The notes beneath the pieces were generated by a model that made no database searches, was not told where the DNA came from, and saw only the letters and a program-made list of their open reading frames with translations. Shown piece by piece: positions 25,207-33,350 of a DNA stretch of 64,000 bases. Source of the DNA: Brachybacterium phenoliresistens. GTDB lineage: Bacteria; Actinomycetota; Actinomycetes; Actinomycetales; Dermabacteraceae. Positions within the stretch are counted from its first letter, which is position 1; every line of letters begins with the position of its first letter. Both the position numbers and the translations under genes were made by a program. Location: assembly GCF_000576425.1 (NCBI RefSeq), contig NZ_KK069988.1, positions 105,976 to 169,975 of the forward strand, read 5' to 3'.

Positions 25207-27564
25207 ATGGCCACGCCGCCGCGCCGGGGACAGCCGCGCCGGGAGCAGCTGGACGACCCGCTGCTCGAGCACGAGTTCTACACCCTGATCGGTGATCAAT
25301 GGAGGGAGCACCGCTCGGGCAGGGGAGACGTCCCCCTCGAGGAGGTGCTCGAGGGCAAGCTGCTCACCACCGCGCGCAAGCTCGACCCGCGCCATCTCGA
25401 CGACCTGCTGCGGATCCTCCCGCGCCGCTACGTCGTCCCCGGCCCCGTGCACTCGCTGCACGCACTGCGCGAGGGCGACGACGTGAGCGTCCTGGTCGAG
25501 GTGGTCGGCGCGAGCGATCGGCGGATGCGGAGCCGTCCCGGCTCGATCCTCGAGGTGGTGGTCTCCGATGGTCGCGACACGCTGACGCTGACGTTCTTCC
25601 TGTCCAAGGAGCACCTGGTCGCCTGGCACCGGCAGCGGCTGAGCCCCGGCCGGCGGATCGTCGTCTTCGGGACGGTCTCCTTCCGCCCCGACAAGTTCCG
25701 CACCTCCTCGGACGCGGGCGAGCCCCAGATCGTCCATCCCCGCTATGTGCTGGTCGACGACGAGGCCTCCTATCGGGAGGCGATGGTGCCGCTGCCGATC
25801 TACCCGCTGCGGCGCAGCGCCACCCAGCAGACCATGCAGGAGGCGTTCCGCGCCGCGGTCGACAGCGCCGGCCTGCTGATCCCCGCGATCCCGGAGCGGA
25901 TCCGCCGCGCCCGAGGCCTGGATCCCCTCGCCGACGCCATGCGCCTGGTGCACACGCCGCGCTCCCTCGAGGACGTCTCCCGGGGTCGGGAGACGCTGCT
26001 GTTCGAGGAGGCGCTGGTCCTGCAGACGATCTTCGCCCTGCGCCGCGCGCTGGACGCGCGCACCCCGGCGCCGCCCCTGCCCGCAGGGGGATCGCGTGCC
26101 CGGCTGCTCGATGCCCGCCTGCCCTTCGAGCTGACCGCGGGCCAGCGCGCCATCGGCGAGGACCTTGCCGCCCACCTGGGCCGGGACCATCCCACCAACG
26201 TCCTGCTGCAGGGAGACGTGGGCTCGGGCAAGACGGTGATCGCCCTGCGCGCCATGATGCAGGCCGTCGACGCCGGCCATCAGGCGCTGCTGCTGGCGCC
26301 CACCGAGGTCCTCGCCGAGCAGCACCATCGGACCATCACGACGCTGCTGGGCGATCTGGGCCGGGCCGGGCAGCTGGACGCCCATCCGGAGGCGACGGCG
26401 GTGCGCCTGCTCACCGGCTCCAGCCGGACCGCCCAGCGCCGCCGCACGATGCTCGACATCACCAGCGGGGAGGCGGGGATCGTCATCGGCACCCATGCCC
26501 TGCTCTCGGAGAGCGTCGAGTTCGCCTCCCTGGCGCTCGTCGTGATCGACGAGCAGCAGCGCTTCGGCGTCGATCATCGCCGGCGGGTCCGGGCCAAGGG
26601 AGCGGCGGGGCGCAGCCCGCACGTGATCGTCATGACCGCGACGCCGATCCCACGCACCGCCGCCCTCGCTGTCGTCGGGGACCTCGATGTGCTCTCGCTG
26701 CGCGAGTCCCCGGGCGGCCGGCCCGGGGTGACGTCGTTCGTCGTCCATGAGCGCCGGCCGGCGTGGGAGGCGCGGATGTGGCAGCGGGCCGCGGAGGAGG
26801 TCGCCGCGGGGCGGCAGGTCTTCGTGGTGTGCCCGCACATCGAGGAGGAGCCCGCGGCAGGCTCCTCGCGCCGCCGCGGGCGCGGTGACGCTCCGGCGCC
26901 CCTGTGGTCGGCGCTGTCGGCCGAGCCCGCGCCGGAGGGCGAGGAGGAGGCGCCCCCGCGCGGAGTGGTGGAGACCGCGGCCCGTCTGGCGCAGCGCCCC
27001 GAGCTGGCGGGCCTGCGCATCGGCATGCTGCACGGCCGCCAGAGCGCCGAGGAGAAGCAGGAGACGATGGCGAGGATGGTCGAGGGCCGTCTCGACATGC
27101 TCGTGGCCACGACGGTGATCGAGGTGGGCGTGGACGTCCCCAACGCCGCGGTGATGATCGTCCTGGACGCCGAGCGGTTCGGCGTGTCCCAGCTGCACCA
27201 GCTGCGCGGGCGCATCGGCCGCGGGGAGCACCCGGGCATCGCCTTCCTCGCCACCCGCACCGAGGAGGGCTCGCCCGCCTCGCAGCACCTGTCCCGGGTC
27301 GCGGCCACGCACGACGGCTTCGAGCTCGCCGAGCTCGACCTGGAGCACCGCGGCGGCGGCGACCTCGTCGGCGAGGAGCAGTCCGGTCTCGGCCGCACGC
27401 TGCGCTATCTGGACGTGGTCCGCGATGTGCGGCTGATCGAGCAGGCGCGCGCCGACGCCGAGGACATCGTCGCGGCCGATCCGCGCCTCGAGGGCGAGCC
27501 GCAGCTCGCACGCGCCGTCGAGGAGCGGCTGCGCGACGCCGACCCGAACGTCGAGAGGAGCTGA
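25207..27564 (+). CDS. recG: ATP-dependent DNA helicase RecG
   Basis: A 785-residue helicase that remodels stalled forks and Holliday junctions. An N-terminal OB-fold wedge domain (about residues 70-190) precedes the helicase core. Walker A GDVGSGKT is near residue 336, motif II is DEQQRFGV near 448, and TATPIPRT follows. The late motif LHQLRGRIGRGEHPG is also present. The ATG at 25207 follows GGGGAGAGAC and gives the family length. rsmD starts 1 base after its stop. Confidence 0.95.
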   Translation: MATPPRRGQPRREQLDDPLLEHEFYTLIGDQWREHRSGRGDVPLEEVLEGKLLTTARKLDPRHLDDLLRILPRRYVVPGPVHSLHALREGDDVSVLVEVVGASDRRMRSRPGSILEVVVSDGRDTLTLTFFLSKEHLVAWHRQRLSPGRRIVVFGTVSFRPDKFRTSSDAGEPQIVHPRYVLVDDEASYREAMVPLPIYPLRRSATQQTMQEAFRAAVDSAGLLIPAIPERIRRARGLDPLADAMRLVHTPRSLEDVSRGRETLLFEEALVLQTIFALRRALDARTPAPPLPAGGSRARLLDARLPFELTAGQRAIGEDLAAHLGRDHPTNVLLQGDVGSGKTVIALRAMMQAVDAGHQALLLAPTEVLAEQHHRTITTLLGDLGRAGQLDAHPEATAVRLLTGSSRTAQRRRTMLDITSGEAGIVIGTHALLSESVEFASLALVVIDEQQRFGVDHRRRVRAKGAAGRSPHVIVMTATPIPRTAALAVVGDLDVLSLRESPGGRPGVTSFVVHERRPAWEARMWQRAAEEVAAGRQVFVVCPHIEEEPAAGSSRRRGRGDAPAPLWSALSAEPAPEGEEEAPPRGVVETAARLAQRPELAGLRIGMLHGRQSAEEKQETMARMVEGRLDMLVATTVIEVGVDVPNAAVMIVLDAERFGVSQLHQLRGRIGRGEHPGIAFLATRTEEGSPASQHLSRVAATHDGFELAELDLEHRGGGDLVGEEQSGLGRTLRYLDVVRDVRLIEQARADAEDIVAADPRLEGEPQLARAVEERLRDADPNVERS

Positions 27565-27565
27565 G

Positions 27566-28138
27566 ATGCCCCGCATCATCGCCGGGACCCTCGGGGGCCG
27601 GACCATCCCCGGTCCGCCCGGGAAGGGCACCCGCCCCACCAGCGACCGCGTCCGCGAGGCGCTGTTCTCCCGGCTGGAGGGATGGGGTGCGATCGCGGAC
27701 GCCCGCGTGCTGGACCTGTACGCCGGCACGGGCGCCCTCGCCTTCGAGGCCCTCTCGCGCGGCGCGGACAGCGCCCTGCTGGTGGAGATGCACGCCCCCA
27801 CGGCGCGACGGCTGCGCGAGACCGCCGCGGGTCTGGGGCTCGCCCCGCGATGCGAGGTGCGCGCGGGCCGGGCCGAGCAGGTCGCCGCGCAGCTGGCCGC
27901 CGCAGCGACCGCGCCCGAGGTCCGCGCCTCCCTGGTGTTCCTGGACCCGCCCTACGACCTGCCGACGGAGGACCTCGAGCAGATGCTGCAGACGCTCCGC
28001 CCCGCCCTGCGCGAGGACGCGCTGGTGGTGATCGAGCGCTCGAGCCGCAGCCGCCCCGTCGCCTGGCCCGAGGACTGGACGGACGACGGCACCAAGAGCT
28101 ACGGGGAGACCATCCTGCAGTACGGCGGCCCGTCCTAG
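27566..28138 (+). CDS. rsmD: 16S rRNA (guanine(966)-N(2))-methyltransferase
   Basis: A 190-residue SAM-dependent methyltransferase that modifies G966 of 16S rRNA. The SAM motif is LDLYAGTGALAFEALSRG (about residues 49-66) and the catalytic motif is DPPY at 127-130. The N-terminal RIIAGTLGGR is typical. It follows recG directly, as in other actinobacteria, and would share its transcript. Confidence 0.93.
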   Translation: MPRIIAGTLGGRTIPGPPGKGTRPTSDRVREALFSRLEGWGAIADARVLDLYAGTGALAFEALSRGADSALLVEMHAPTARRLRETAAGLGLAPRCEVRAGRAEQVAAQLAAAATAPEVRASLVFLDPPYDLPTEDLEQMLQTLRPALREDALVVIERSSRSRPVAWPEDWTDDGTKSYGETILQYGGPS

Positions 28139-28215
28139 ACGCATCCGCCGCGGGATCGATGGCGGCCTCGTGAGGCGCCCGGGGCCCTTGCCGACGGAAC
28201 GCCTGCCCCATAGAG

Positions 28216-28229
28216 TGAACATCTGTTCA
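28216..28229. promoter_or_regulatory. Perfect palindrome TGAACATCTGTTCA, putative TetR operator
   Basis: A 6-2-6 dyad ending 15 bases before the TetR ATG, between the upstream gene and the ribosome site. This is the usual place for a self-repressing TetR operator. Confidence 0.55.
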
Positions 28230-28244
28230 TTCCTTGGAGGTGCG

Positions 28245-28853
28245 ATGCCGCGGACGCCCGCCCAGAACGACGTGCTCCGCGCTGCGACGCAGGAGGCGAT
28301 CGAGACCGCAGCCGTCCGGGTGTTCGCGCGGCATGGCTTCGCCGCCGCCTCCATGCGGCAGATCGCCGCGGAGGCCGGGCTCAGCATCGGCTCGATCTAC
28401 CGCCACCACGCCAGCAAGGAGCAGCTCTTCGAGCACCTCCTCGCACAGGCGTCGACCGGCCTCGTCGCCGCCGCGGAACGCCTCGCAGGGGAGGGGCCGC
28501 CCCTCGCGCTGGTCCGGGACTTCACGACCACCTTCCTCGACGATCTGGCGGGCGAGCACGGCGGGAGGGAGTTCTTCCTGGTGATCAACCAGGCCGTCCT
28601 CACCGACACGCCGCCCGGTGCGGCACGCCGCCTGGCCCGCGCGCAGCGGAGCCTCTGGAGCGCCTTCGCGCAGCTCGTGCGGCGCGGGCAGGGCAGCGGC
28701 GAGTTCGCCTCCGGAGACGCCGAGCAGACCACCGCGCACTACTGCGCGATGCTGTCGGGCATCGCGACCATGCGGCAGGTCATGGGCGACGGGGCCGATG
28801 CGCCCGACGTCGACATCGTCCTCCGCCTTCTCACCGGAGGGCAGCACCCATGA
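28245..28853 (+). CDS. TetR-family transcriptional regulator
   Basis: A 202-residue regulator with the helix-turn-helix at about residues 10-55 (VFARHGFAAASMRQIA, then IGSIYRHHASKEQL) and an alpha-helical ligand domain. GGAGG precedes the ATG. The palindrome just upstream suggests autoregulation. It overlaps the following acetyltransferase by ATGA, so the two are translationally coupled and the acetyltransferase is probably its main target. The ligand is unknown. Confidence 0.88.
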   Translation: MPRTPAQNDVLRAATQEAIETAAVRVFARHGFAAASMRQIAAEAGLSIGSIYRHHASKEQLFEHLLAQASTGLVAAAERLAGEGPPLALVRDFTTTFLDDLAGEHGGREFFLVINQAVLTDTPPGAARRLARAQRSLWSAFAQLVRRGQGSGEFASGDAEQTTAHYCAMLSGIATMRQVMGDGADAPDVDIVLRLLTGGQHP

Positions 28854-29476
28854 TCGAGATCCGCCGGGCCGACGAGCTGGGGGAGGACGCGCGGCGCGCC
28901 GCGGCGGACGTCCTGGTCCGCGGCTTCGCCGAGGACTTCGCCTACTTCTCGAAGGACCCGCAGGTGCTGGGCGACGCCTTCGCACACATGCTCCTGCCCG
29001 AGCGCTTCCACGTCGCGCTCGTGGACGGCGCGCCGGCGGCGATCGCCTCGGTGACCGTGGGCGACCAGGAGTGCTTCGCCCCCGACCGCCGGACCTTCCA
29101 GCGCCGGCTCGGGCCGTGGCACGGCCTGGTGAGCTACCACATCGTGCGCAGCCAGTTCCTCGGCGCCCATCCTGAGGCGCGGCCGGGCCTGGCCGAGATC
29201 GGGTTCGTCACGACCGCCCCAGCCTTCCAGGGACGTGGGGTCGCCACCGCGCTGATGGAGGAGCTGCTGCGCCTGCCGTACGAGGAGTTCGTCCTGCGCG
29301 ACATCAAGGACACCAATGCGCCCGCGCTGGGCCTCTACCGGAAGGTCGGCTTCGAGGAATCGGCCGCCCGCCCGGTGCGGTTCGCCCGATGGGCCGGCTT
29401 CTCGTCCTACATCTCGATGACGTGCCGTCCCGCGGAGCGCCGACAGGCCGCGGACGTGTCTCCCGACCCCCGCTGA
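28850..29476 (+). CDS. GNAT-family N-acetyltransferase
   Basis: A 208-residue acetyltransferase. The acetyl-CoA binding loop is visible as FQGRGVATALMEELL in the second half, followed by LGLYRKVGFEESA, the GNAT motif B. The substrate is unknown; in TetR-GNAT pairs it is often a toxic small molecule. The ATG overlaps the TetR stop by 4 bases. The C-terminus is basic and Pro-rich, and no terminator is evident. Confidence 0.85.
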   Translation: MIEIRRADELGEDARRAAADVLVRGFAEDFAYFSKDPQVLGDAFAHMLLPERFHVALVDGAPAAIASVTVGDQECFAPDRRTFQRRLGPWHGLVSYHIVRSQFLGAHPEARPGLAEIGFVTTAPAFQGRGVATALMEELLRLPYEEFVLRDIKDTNAPALGLYRKVGFEESAARPVRFARWAGFSSYISMTCRPAERRQAADVSPDPR

Positions 29477-29604
29477 TGACCGTGCCGATGTCCGGCGGCC
29501 GCGCCGGAGCACCGACGAGGTCCGGCACCCCGCTGCGACTCGCCCGACATCGACTGTCGAGGCGGCACTGCTCCGTCTGCCGTCCTCGCGCGTCTGCGAT
29601 CAGC

Positions 29605-30039
29605 TCAGGGCCCGCCCTCGAGCGCGGCTCGGATCTCTGCGGCGTGAGCGTCGAGTTCTGAGCGCTGGGGGTTCGATCCCCATCTGGCCTCGATCGTGAA
29701 GCCGTCGCCCTCGAAGCGCGGGAAGACATGCAGGTGCGAGTGGAGCACCTCCTGGAACGCGGCTTAACCGTCGGCATAGAACAGGTTCACGCCGTCGCAT
29801 CGGAGCGATGACTGTCGAAGAGCGCCCGCCACCGATCGGGCCACCAGGAACATCTCGGCTGCGATGTCCTCGTCCAGATCTGCCAGCGTCGGCAGATGAG
29901 CTCTGGGCACGACCAGGACGTGACCTGGCGTGACCGGGTCTGCGTCCAGGAACGCCAGGACAGTCGCCGACTCGAGCACCACGGAAGCATCGAGCTCCCG
30001 TGCAGCGATCCGGCAGAAGACACAGCCGTCGGTGGTCAT
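29605..30039 (-). pseudogene. HIT-family (histidine triad) hydrolase broken by a TAA stop
   Basis: Starting at ATG 30039, the frame reads a normal HIT protein: CVFCRIAARELD, then DADPVTPGHVLVVPRAHL, ending at LFYADG, where TAA (29764-29766) interrupts. After the stop the same frame continues for 53 codons with AAFQEVLHSHLHVFPRFEG and ends at TGA 29605-29607. The histidine triad HSHLH therefore lies beyond the stop, so the 91-residue product would lack the catalytic site. One substitution explains the break; a sequencing error or suppression is an alternative. Confidence 0.85.
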
Positions 30040-30163
30040 CGACCGATGATGGCACGCGGGTATGTCGCAGGTCGGCGTGTCGCCGCAGGAAAGCACGCCT
30101 CGATGAGAACCGGTGTCACCCCGGGGCGTCGCCCCGCGCCTGCGGAACCGCGTCCGCGCCCGA

Positions 30164-30616
30164 TCAGCCCCAGGCCGAGGCGTCGGTGAGGCAGAACGGG
30201 TGGCCGGCCGGGTCCAGCAGGACGATCCAGGTGCTGCCCGGCTGCTGCACGGGGCGCGTCGCCCCGAGCTCCACGCAGCGGGCCGCGGCGGCCTCGAGGT
30301 CCGTCACGGCGAGGTCGAGGTGGTACTGCTTGAGGCCCGCGTCCGGCCAGGCCGGCGGCTGGAAGTCCGGGATCCGGCCGATGCCCAGGGCGCTGCTGGG
30401 TCCGGTGAGCATGGCGTAGTCCTCGTCCTGGTAGGAGATCGGCCATCCCAGGACGCCATGCCAGAACGCCGCCATCGGTGCGGTCTCGGCGGCATCCAGG
30501 GTCATCATGGCGAGCCGGGCGACCGGGTCGGGGGACGAGGCGGCCTCCTGCGAGGCGGCGTCCTGCGGGGCGGCGTCGGCGGGGGTGGTCGTGTCATCGG
30601 CAGGTGCGGTGTTCAT
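30164..30616 (-). CDS. VOC-family (glyoxalase/bleomycin-resistance-like) protein
   Basis: A 150-residue protein. After an Ala/Asp-rich, probably flexible start of about 30 residues, one VOC fold follows: AAFWHGVLGWPISYQDEDYAM, then KQYHLDLAVTDLEAAAARC and WIVLLDPAGHPFCLT. Such proteins are metal-dependent lyases, dioxygenases or drug-binding proteins; the exact role is unknown. It shares an 18-base divergent start region with the AraC-type gene. No ribosome site is visible, so it may also be leaderless (AAGTCT 7 bases upstream). Confidence 0.8.
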   Translation of the reverse strand: MNTAPADDTTTPADAAPQDAASQEAASSPDPVARLAMMTLDAAETAPMAAFWHGVLGWPISYQDEDYAMLTGPSSALGIGRIPDFQPPAWPDAGLKQYHLDLAVTDLEAAAARCVELGATRPVQQPGSTWIVLLDPAGHPFCLTDASAWG

Positions 30617-30622
30617 GCCTGC

Positions 30623-30628
30623 CAGACT
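30623..30628. promoter_or_regulatory. Shared -10 region of the divergent VOC and AraC genes
   Basis: CAGACT on the plus strand is 6 bases before the AraC ATG. The nearly same bases on the minus strand (AAGTCT, 30624-30629) are 7 bases before the VOC ATG. Confidence 0.4.
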
Positions 30629-30634
30629 TCCACC

Positions 30635-31561
30635 ATGGCCGAGCCGATGGATTGGACGAAGACGACACCCGAGCACATGTACGGCCATGTGCTGGGACCC
30701 GAGGAGTTCCGCGCCCGCACCCGATACGACTTCGCGCCGCCCGATCCGCGCCTGGCCCGCTGGGTCGAGCGCTACTGGTCGGTGCGCTGGGAGCTCGGCG
30801 AGGACGAGATCTTCCCGGTGGTCACCGTCGACGAGCCGTCGATCAACCTCACGCTCGAGCGCGGCGGCGTGGCCCGCGCGGGCACCGACGGCGCCGGCAC
30901 CTGGATCACCGGTCCCGTCTCCCGGGAGCTGTTCCAGGTGTCGCTGCTGGGCACCGGCAGCGTGGTCGGGGTGAAGCTGCGCATCGGCGGAGCCGCAGCG
31001 CTCGTGCCCGCCGCGCGGATGCCCCGGGACCTGCGGCCCCTGAGGGACCGGACGATCCCGGCCGCGGACTGGTTCGGCGAGGACCTCCCGCCGGCGGACC
31101 TGCCCGAGGACGCCGTCCGCGCCGCCGGGATGCTGGATGCCTGGCTGCTGGCGCGCGAGCCCCGCGACCCCGATGGCTACGAGGAGCTCCTCGGGATCCT
31201 CGCGCTGCTCGAGCGCAGCGAGATCAGCCGCCTGTCGGAGCTCGAGGACCGGGCCGGCATCGGCGCCCGCTCGCTGCAGCGCATGTTCGACCGGCACGTC
31301 GGCATCGGCCCCAAGCGGATGCTGATGCGCTCGCGGGTGATGGACGCCGTCGCCGCCATCGACCGCGGGGACCCCCGCGAGATCCCCGCGCTCGCCCAGG
31401 ATCTCGGCTGGTTCGACCAGTCCCACTTCATCCGCGACTTCCGCGCCGTCACCGGGCGCACGCCGGCACGGTACGCCGCCGCGACCCGCGACGCGGCCCG
31501 GGCGGGCACGGGCCCGGCGTCCCCGGGGACGGCCGCCGGCGGCGATACCCTCGAGCCATGA
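30635..31561 (+). CDS. AraC-family transcriptional regulator
   Basis: A 308-residue regulator. The N-terminal region (about residues 25-125) is a DUF6597-like beta domain (DPRLARWVERYWSVRWEL). The C-terminal AraC helix-turn-helix pair includes GARSLQRMFDRHVGIGPKRM and LGWFDQSHFIRDFRAVTG, with an Ala/Gly-rich tail. The targets may be the divergent VOC gene and the downstream GNAT gene, which its stop overlaps by 4 bases. Confidence 0.83.
   Translation: MAEPMDWTKTTPEHMYGHVLGPEEFRARTRYDFAPPDPRLARWVERYWSVRWELGEDEIFPVVTVDEPSINLTLERGGVARAGTDGAGTWITGPVSRELFQVSLLGTGSVVGVKLRIGGAAALVPAARMPRDLRPLRDRTIPAADWFGEDLPPADLPEDAVRAAGMLDAWLLAREPRDPDGYEELLGILALLERSEISRLSELEDRAGIGARSLQRMFDRHVGIGPKRMLMRSRVMDAVAAIDRGDPREIPALAQDLGWFDQSHFIRDFRAVTGRTPARYAAATRDAARAGTGPASPGTAAGGDTLEP
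31546..31551 (+). promoter_or_regulatory. Possible leaderless -10 element TACCCT of the GNAT gene
   Basis: TACCCT lies 6 bases before the ATG at 31558, inside the end of the AraC-type gene. Confidence 0.3.
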
Positions 31562-32190
31562 CCACGGACGCGACGCAGCAGACGCGCCTGGACGACCTCT
31601 CCTGGCCCCAGCGCACGGACCGCCTGGAGATCCGGCCCGGCCGCCCGGAGGACGCCGCCGCCATCTGGCCCTGGTACCGGCGCCCGGAGGTGCAGGAATG
31701 GACCACCGTGCTGCCCACGGACGAGGCCGCCCACCAGGAGCGCTGGCTCGAGCTGCTGGACAGCTCCGTCGTCGGCCTGCACGAGGACGAGATCATCGCC
31801 GTCGGCAAGATCCACCGGCAGCCCCCGTGGTCCCAGGCCGATGTCGCCGCGCAGGCCCGCGGCCTCGAGGCGGAGCTCGGCTGGGTGCTGGACCCCGCCC
31901 ACCAGGGCCGGGGGCTGGGCACGGAGTTCGCGGCGGCCCTGCTCGAGATCGCCTTCGACGGGCTGGACGTGCGCCGCGTGCAGGCGGTGTGCTTCGCCGA
32001 CAACACCGCCTCCTGGCGCATCATGGAGCGCATCGGCATGCGGCGCGAGGCGTGGGAGCGCGAGAGCTCCCTGCACCGCAGCGGGCGCTGGCTGGACGCG
32101 CTGACCTACGCCCTGCTCGCCTCCGAGTTCTACGATCCCGCGGCACCGGGAGGCCCGGCGGGGACGCCGGGCGACGGTGCCGACGACTAG
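31558..32190 (+). CDS. GNAT-family N-acetyltransferase (RimJ/RimL-like)
   Basis: A 210-residue acetyltransferase of the Acetyltransf_3 type. It begins with RLEIRPGRPEDAAAIWPWY, has the acetyl-CoA loop HQGRGLGTEFAAALL near residue 120, and CFADNTASWRIMERIGM after it, as in RimJ/RimL enzymes that acetylate protein N-termini or small molecules. The substrate is unknown. The ATG overlaps the AraC stop (ATGA). Its TAG stop forms part of the coaD -10 hexamer. Confidence 0.87.
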   Translation: MTTDATQQTRLDDLSWPQRTDRLEIRPGRPEDAAAIWPWYRRPEVQEWTTVLPTDEAAHQERWLELLDSSVVGLHEDEIIAVGKIHRQPPWSQADVAAQARGLEAELGWVLDPAHQGRGLGTEFAAALLEIAFDGLDVRRVQAVCFADNTASWRIMERIGMRREAWERESSLHRSGRWLDALTYALLASEFYDPAAPGGPAGTPGDGADD

Positions 32191-32193
32191 GCT
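32188..32193 (+). promoter_or_regulatory. Leaderless -10 element TAGGCT of coaD
   Basis: TAGGCT is 6 bases before the coaD ATG and overlaps the TAG stop of the preceding gene. Confidence 0.5.
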
Positions 32194-32199
32194 TGCTCC

Positions 32200-32691
32200 A
32201 TGAGCCAGTCGACCGTCGTGCTGCCCGGCAGCTTCGACCCCTTCACCCTGGGCCACCTGGACCTCGTGCGGCGCGCCGCCGCGCTCGGGCACGACGTGAT
32301 CGTGGCGGTCTCCCACAATCCCAGCAAGAAGGGCCTGCTGGACCTCGACCAGCGCCGCGCCGTGATCGACGAGACCCTGGCGGCGGAGGGCCTGGACGGC
32401 GCCGTCCGCTCCCAGGCCCTTCCCCGCGGGCTGCTGGTCGACTTCTGCCGGGAGGTCGGGGCCGGCGCCGTGGTCCGCGGGCTGCGCTCCCAGCTCGACC
32501 TCGCCTACGAGGAGCAGATGGCCCGGATGAACCGGCACCTCGCCGGCATCGACACCCTCTTCCTCCTCACCGACGCCGCGCTGTCGCACATCTCCTCGAG
32601 CCTCGTGCGCGAGGTGGCGCAGCTCGGGGGAGACGTCGACGACATGCTCCCGCCTGCGGCAGCCCGCGCGATCCGCGCGGCCGTATCCTGA
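32200..32691 (+). CDS. coaD: Pantetheine-phosphate adenylyltransferase
   Basis: A 163-residue nucleotidyltransferase making dephospho-CoA from phosphopantetheine and ATP, the fourth step of coenzyme A synthesis. The nucleotide-binding motif is PGSFDPFTLGHLDLV at the start and ISSSLVREVA near the end. Normal family length. As in mycobacteria it lies downstream of rsmD and upstream of a DUF177 gene, although here 4 kb of accessory genes separate it from rsmD. Confidence 0.95.
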   Translation: MSQSTVVLPGSFDPFTLGHLDLVRRAAALGHDVIVAVSHNPSKKGLLDLDQRRAVIDETLAAEGLDGAVRSQALPRGLLVDFCREVGAGAVVRGLRSQLDLAYEEQMARMNRHLAGIDTLFLLTDAALSHISSSLVREVAQLGGDVDDMLPPAAARAIRAAVS

Positions 32692-32752
32692 CCGTCGGCC
32701 CCGCGGGCCCCGCCCGCGCCGAACCGCGCCCCGACCCGAACAGGAGCACCCC

Positions 32753-33349
32753 GTGACACCTGCACCCACCGGCTCCGCAGGCCCTGCGTCTGACCTCCGC
32801 CTCGAGGTCGTCGACCTGATCGGCCGCCCCGGAGCGCACCGTCCCTACGAGCGCACCGCCCGGGCCACCGGCGAGGAGGGCTCGCTGGCCATGCGCGTGC
32901 CCGCCGGCGACCCCATCGAGGTCTCCGGGCAGATCGAGTCCGTCGTCGAGGGCCTCTACGTCTCCGGAACCGTCCAGGCGCACCTGGTCGGCGAATGCTC
33001 CCGCTGCCTCGACCCGGTCGAGGAGGACGTCGACGCCCGCCTCGACGAGCTGTTCACCTACCCCGAGAAGGTCCCCGCCGGCGCGGAGGAGGACGACATC
33101 GTCACCCTCGACGGCGACGAGATCGACCTCGCCCCGCTGGTCCACGACACCCTCGCCGTGAACGCCGCCGAGCGCCCCCTGTGCCGCCCCGACTGCCCGG
33201 GCCTGTGCGCCCAGTGCGGCGCCCGCCTCGAGGACGACCCGGACCATCACCACGAGGTGATCGACCCGCGCTTCGCCGCCCTCCAGGGACTGTTCGAGGA
33301 CGAGGACGCGGACGGCGATCCGGGCACGGGCACGCGCGGGGACGCCTGA
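32753..33349 (+). CDS. DUF177 (YceD-like) protein
   Basis: A 198-residue protein of the YceD family, linked in other bacteria to 23S rRNA and ribosome assembly. The central LVGECSRCLDPVEEDVDARLDE and the later PLCRPDCPGLCAQCGARLED are the conserved Cys-containing parts, probably a metal site. GTG at 32753 follows AACAGGAGCACCCC. It ends 1 base before rnc. In many bacteria rpmF (L32) lies between this gene and rnc; it is absent here. Confidence 0.88.
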   Translation: MTPAPTGSAGPASDLRLEVVDLIGRPGAHRPYERTARATGEEGSLAMRVPAGDPIEVSGQIESVVEGLYVSGTVQAHLVGECSRCLDPVEEDVDARLDELFTYPEKVPAGAEEDDIVTLDGDEIDLAPLVHDTLAVNAAERPLCRPDCPGLCAQCGARLEDDPDHHHEVIDPRFAALQGLFEDEDADGDPGTGTRGDA

Positions 33350-33350
33350 G

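Noticed and set aside
32753..33349. DUF177 gene frameshifted because it abuts rnc
   Set aside because: Length and all conserved Cys motifs are normal; the 1-base gap is ordinary operon packing.
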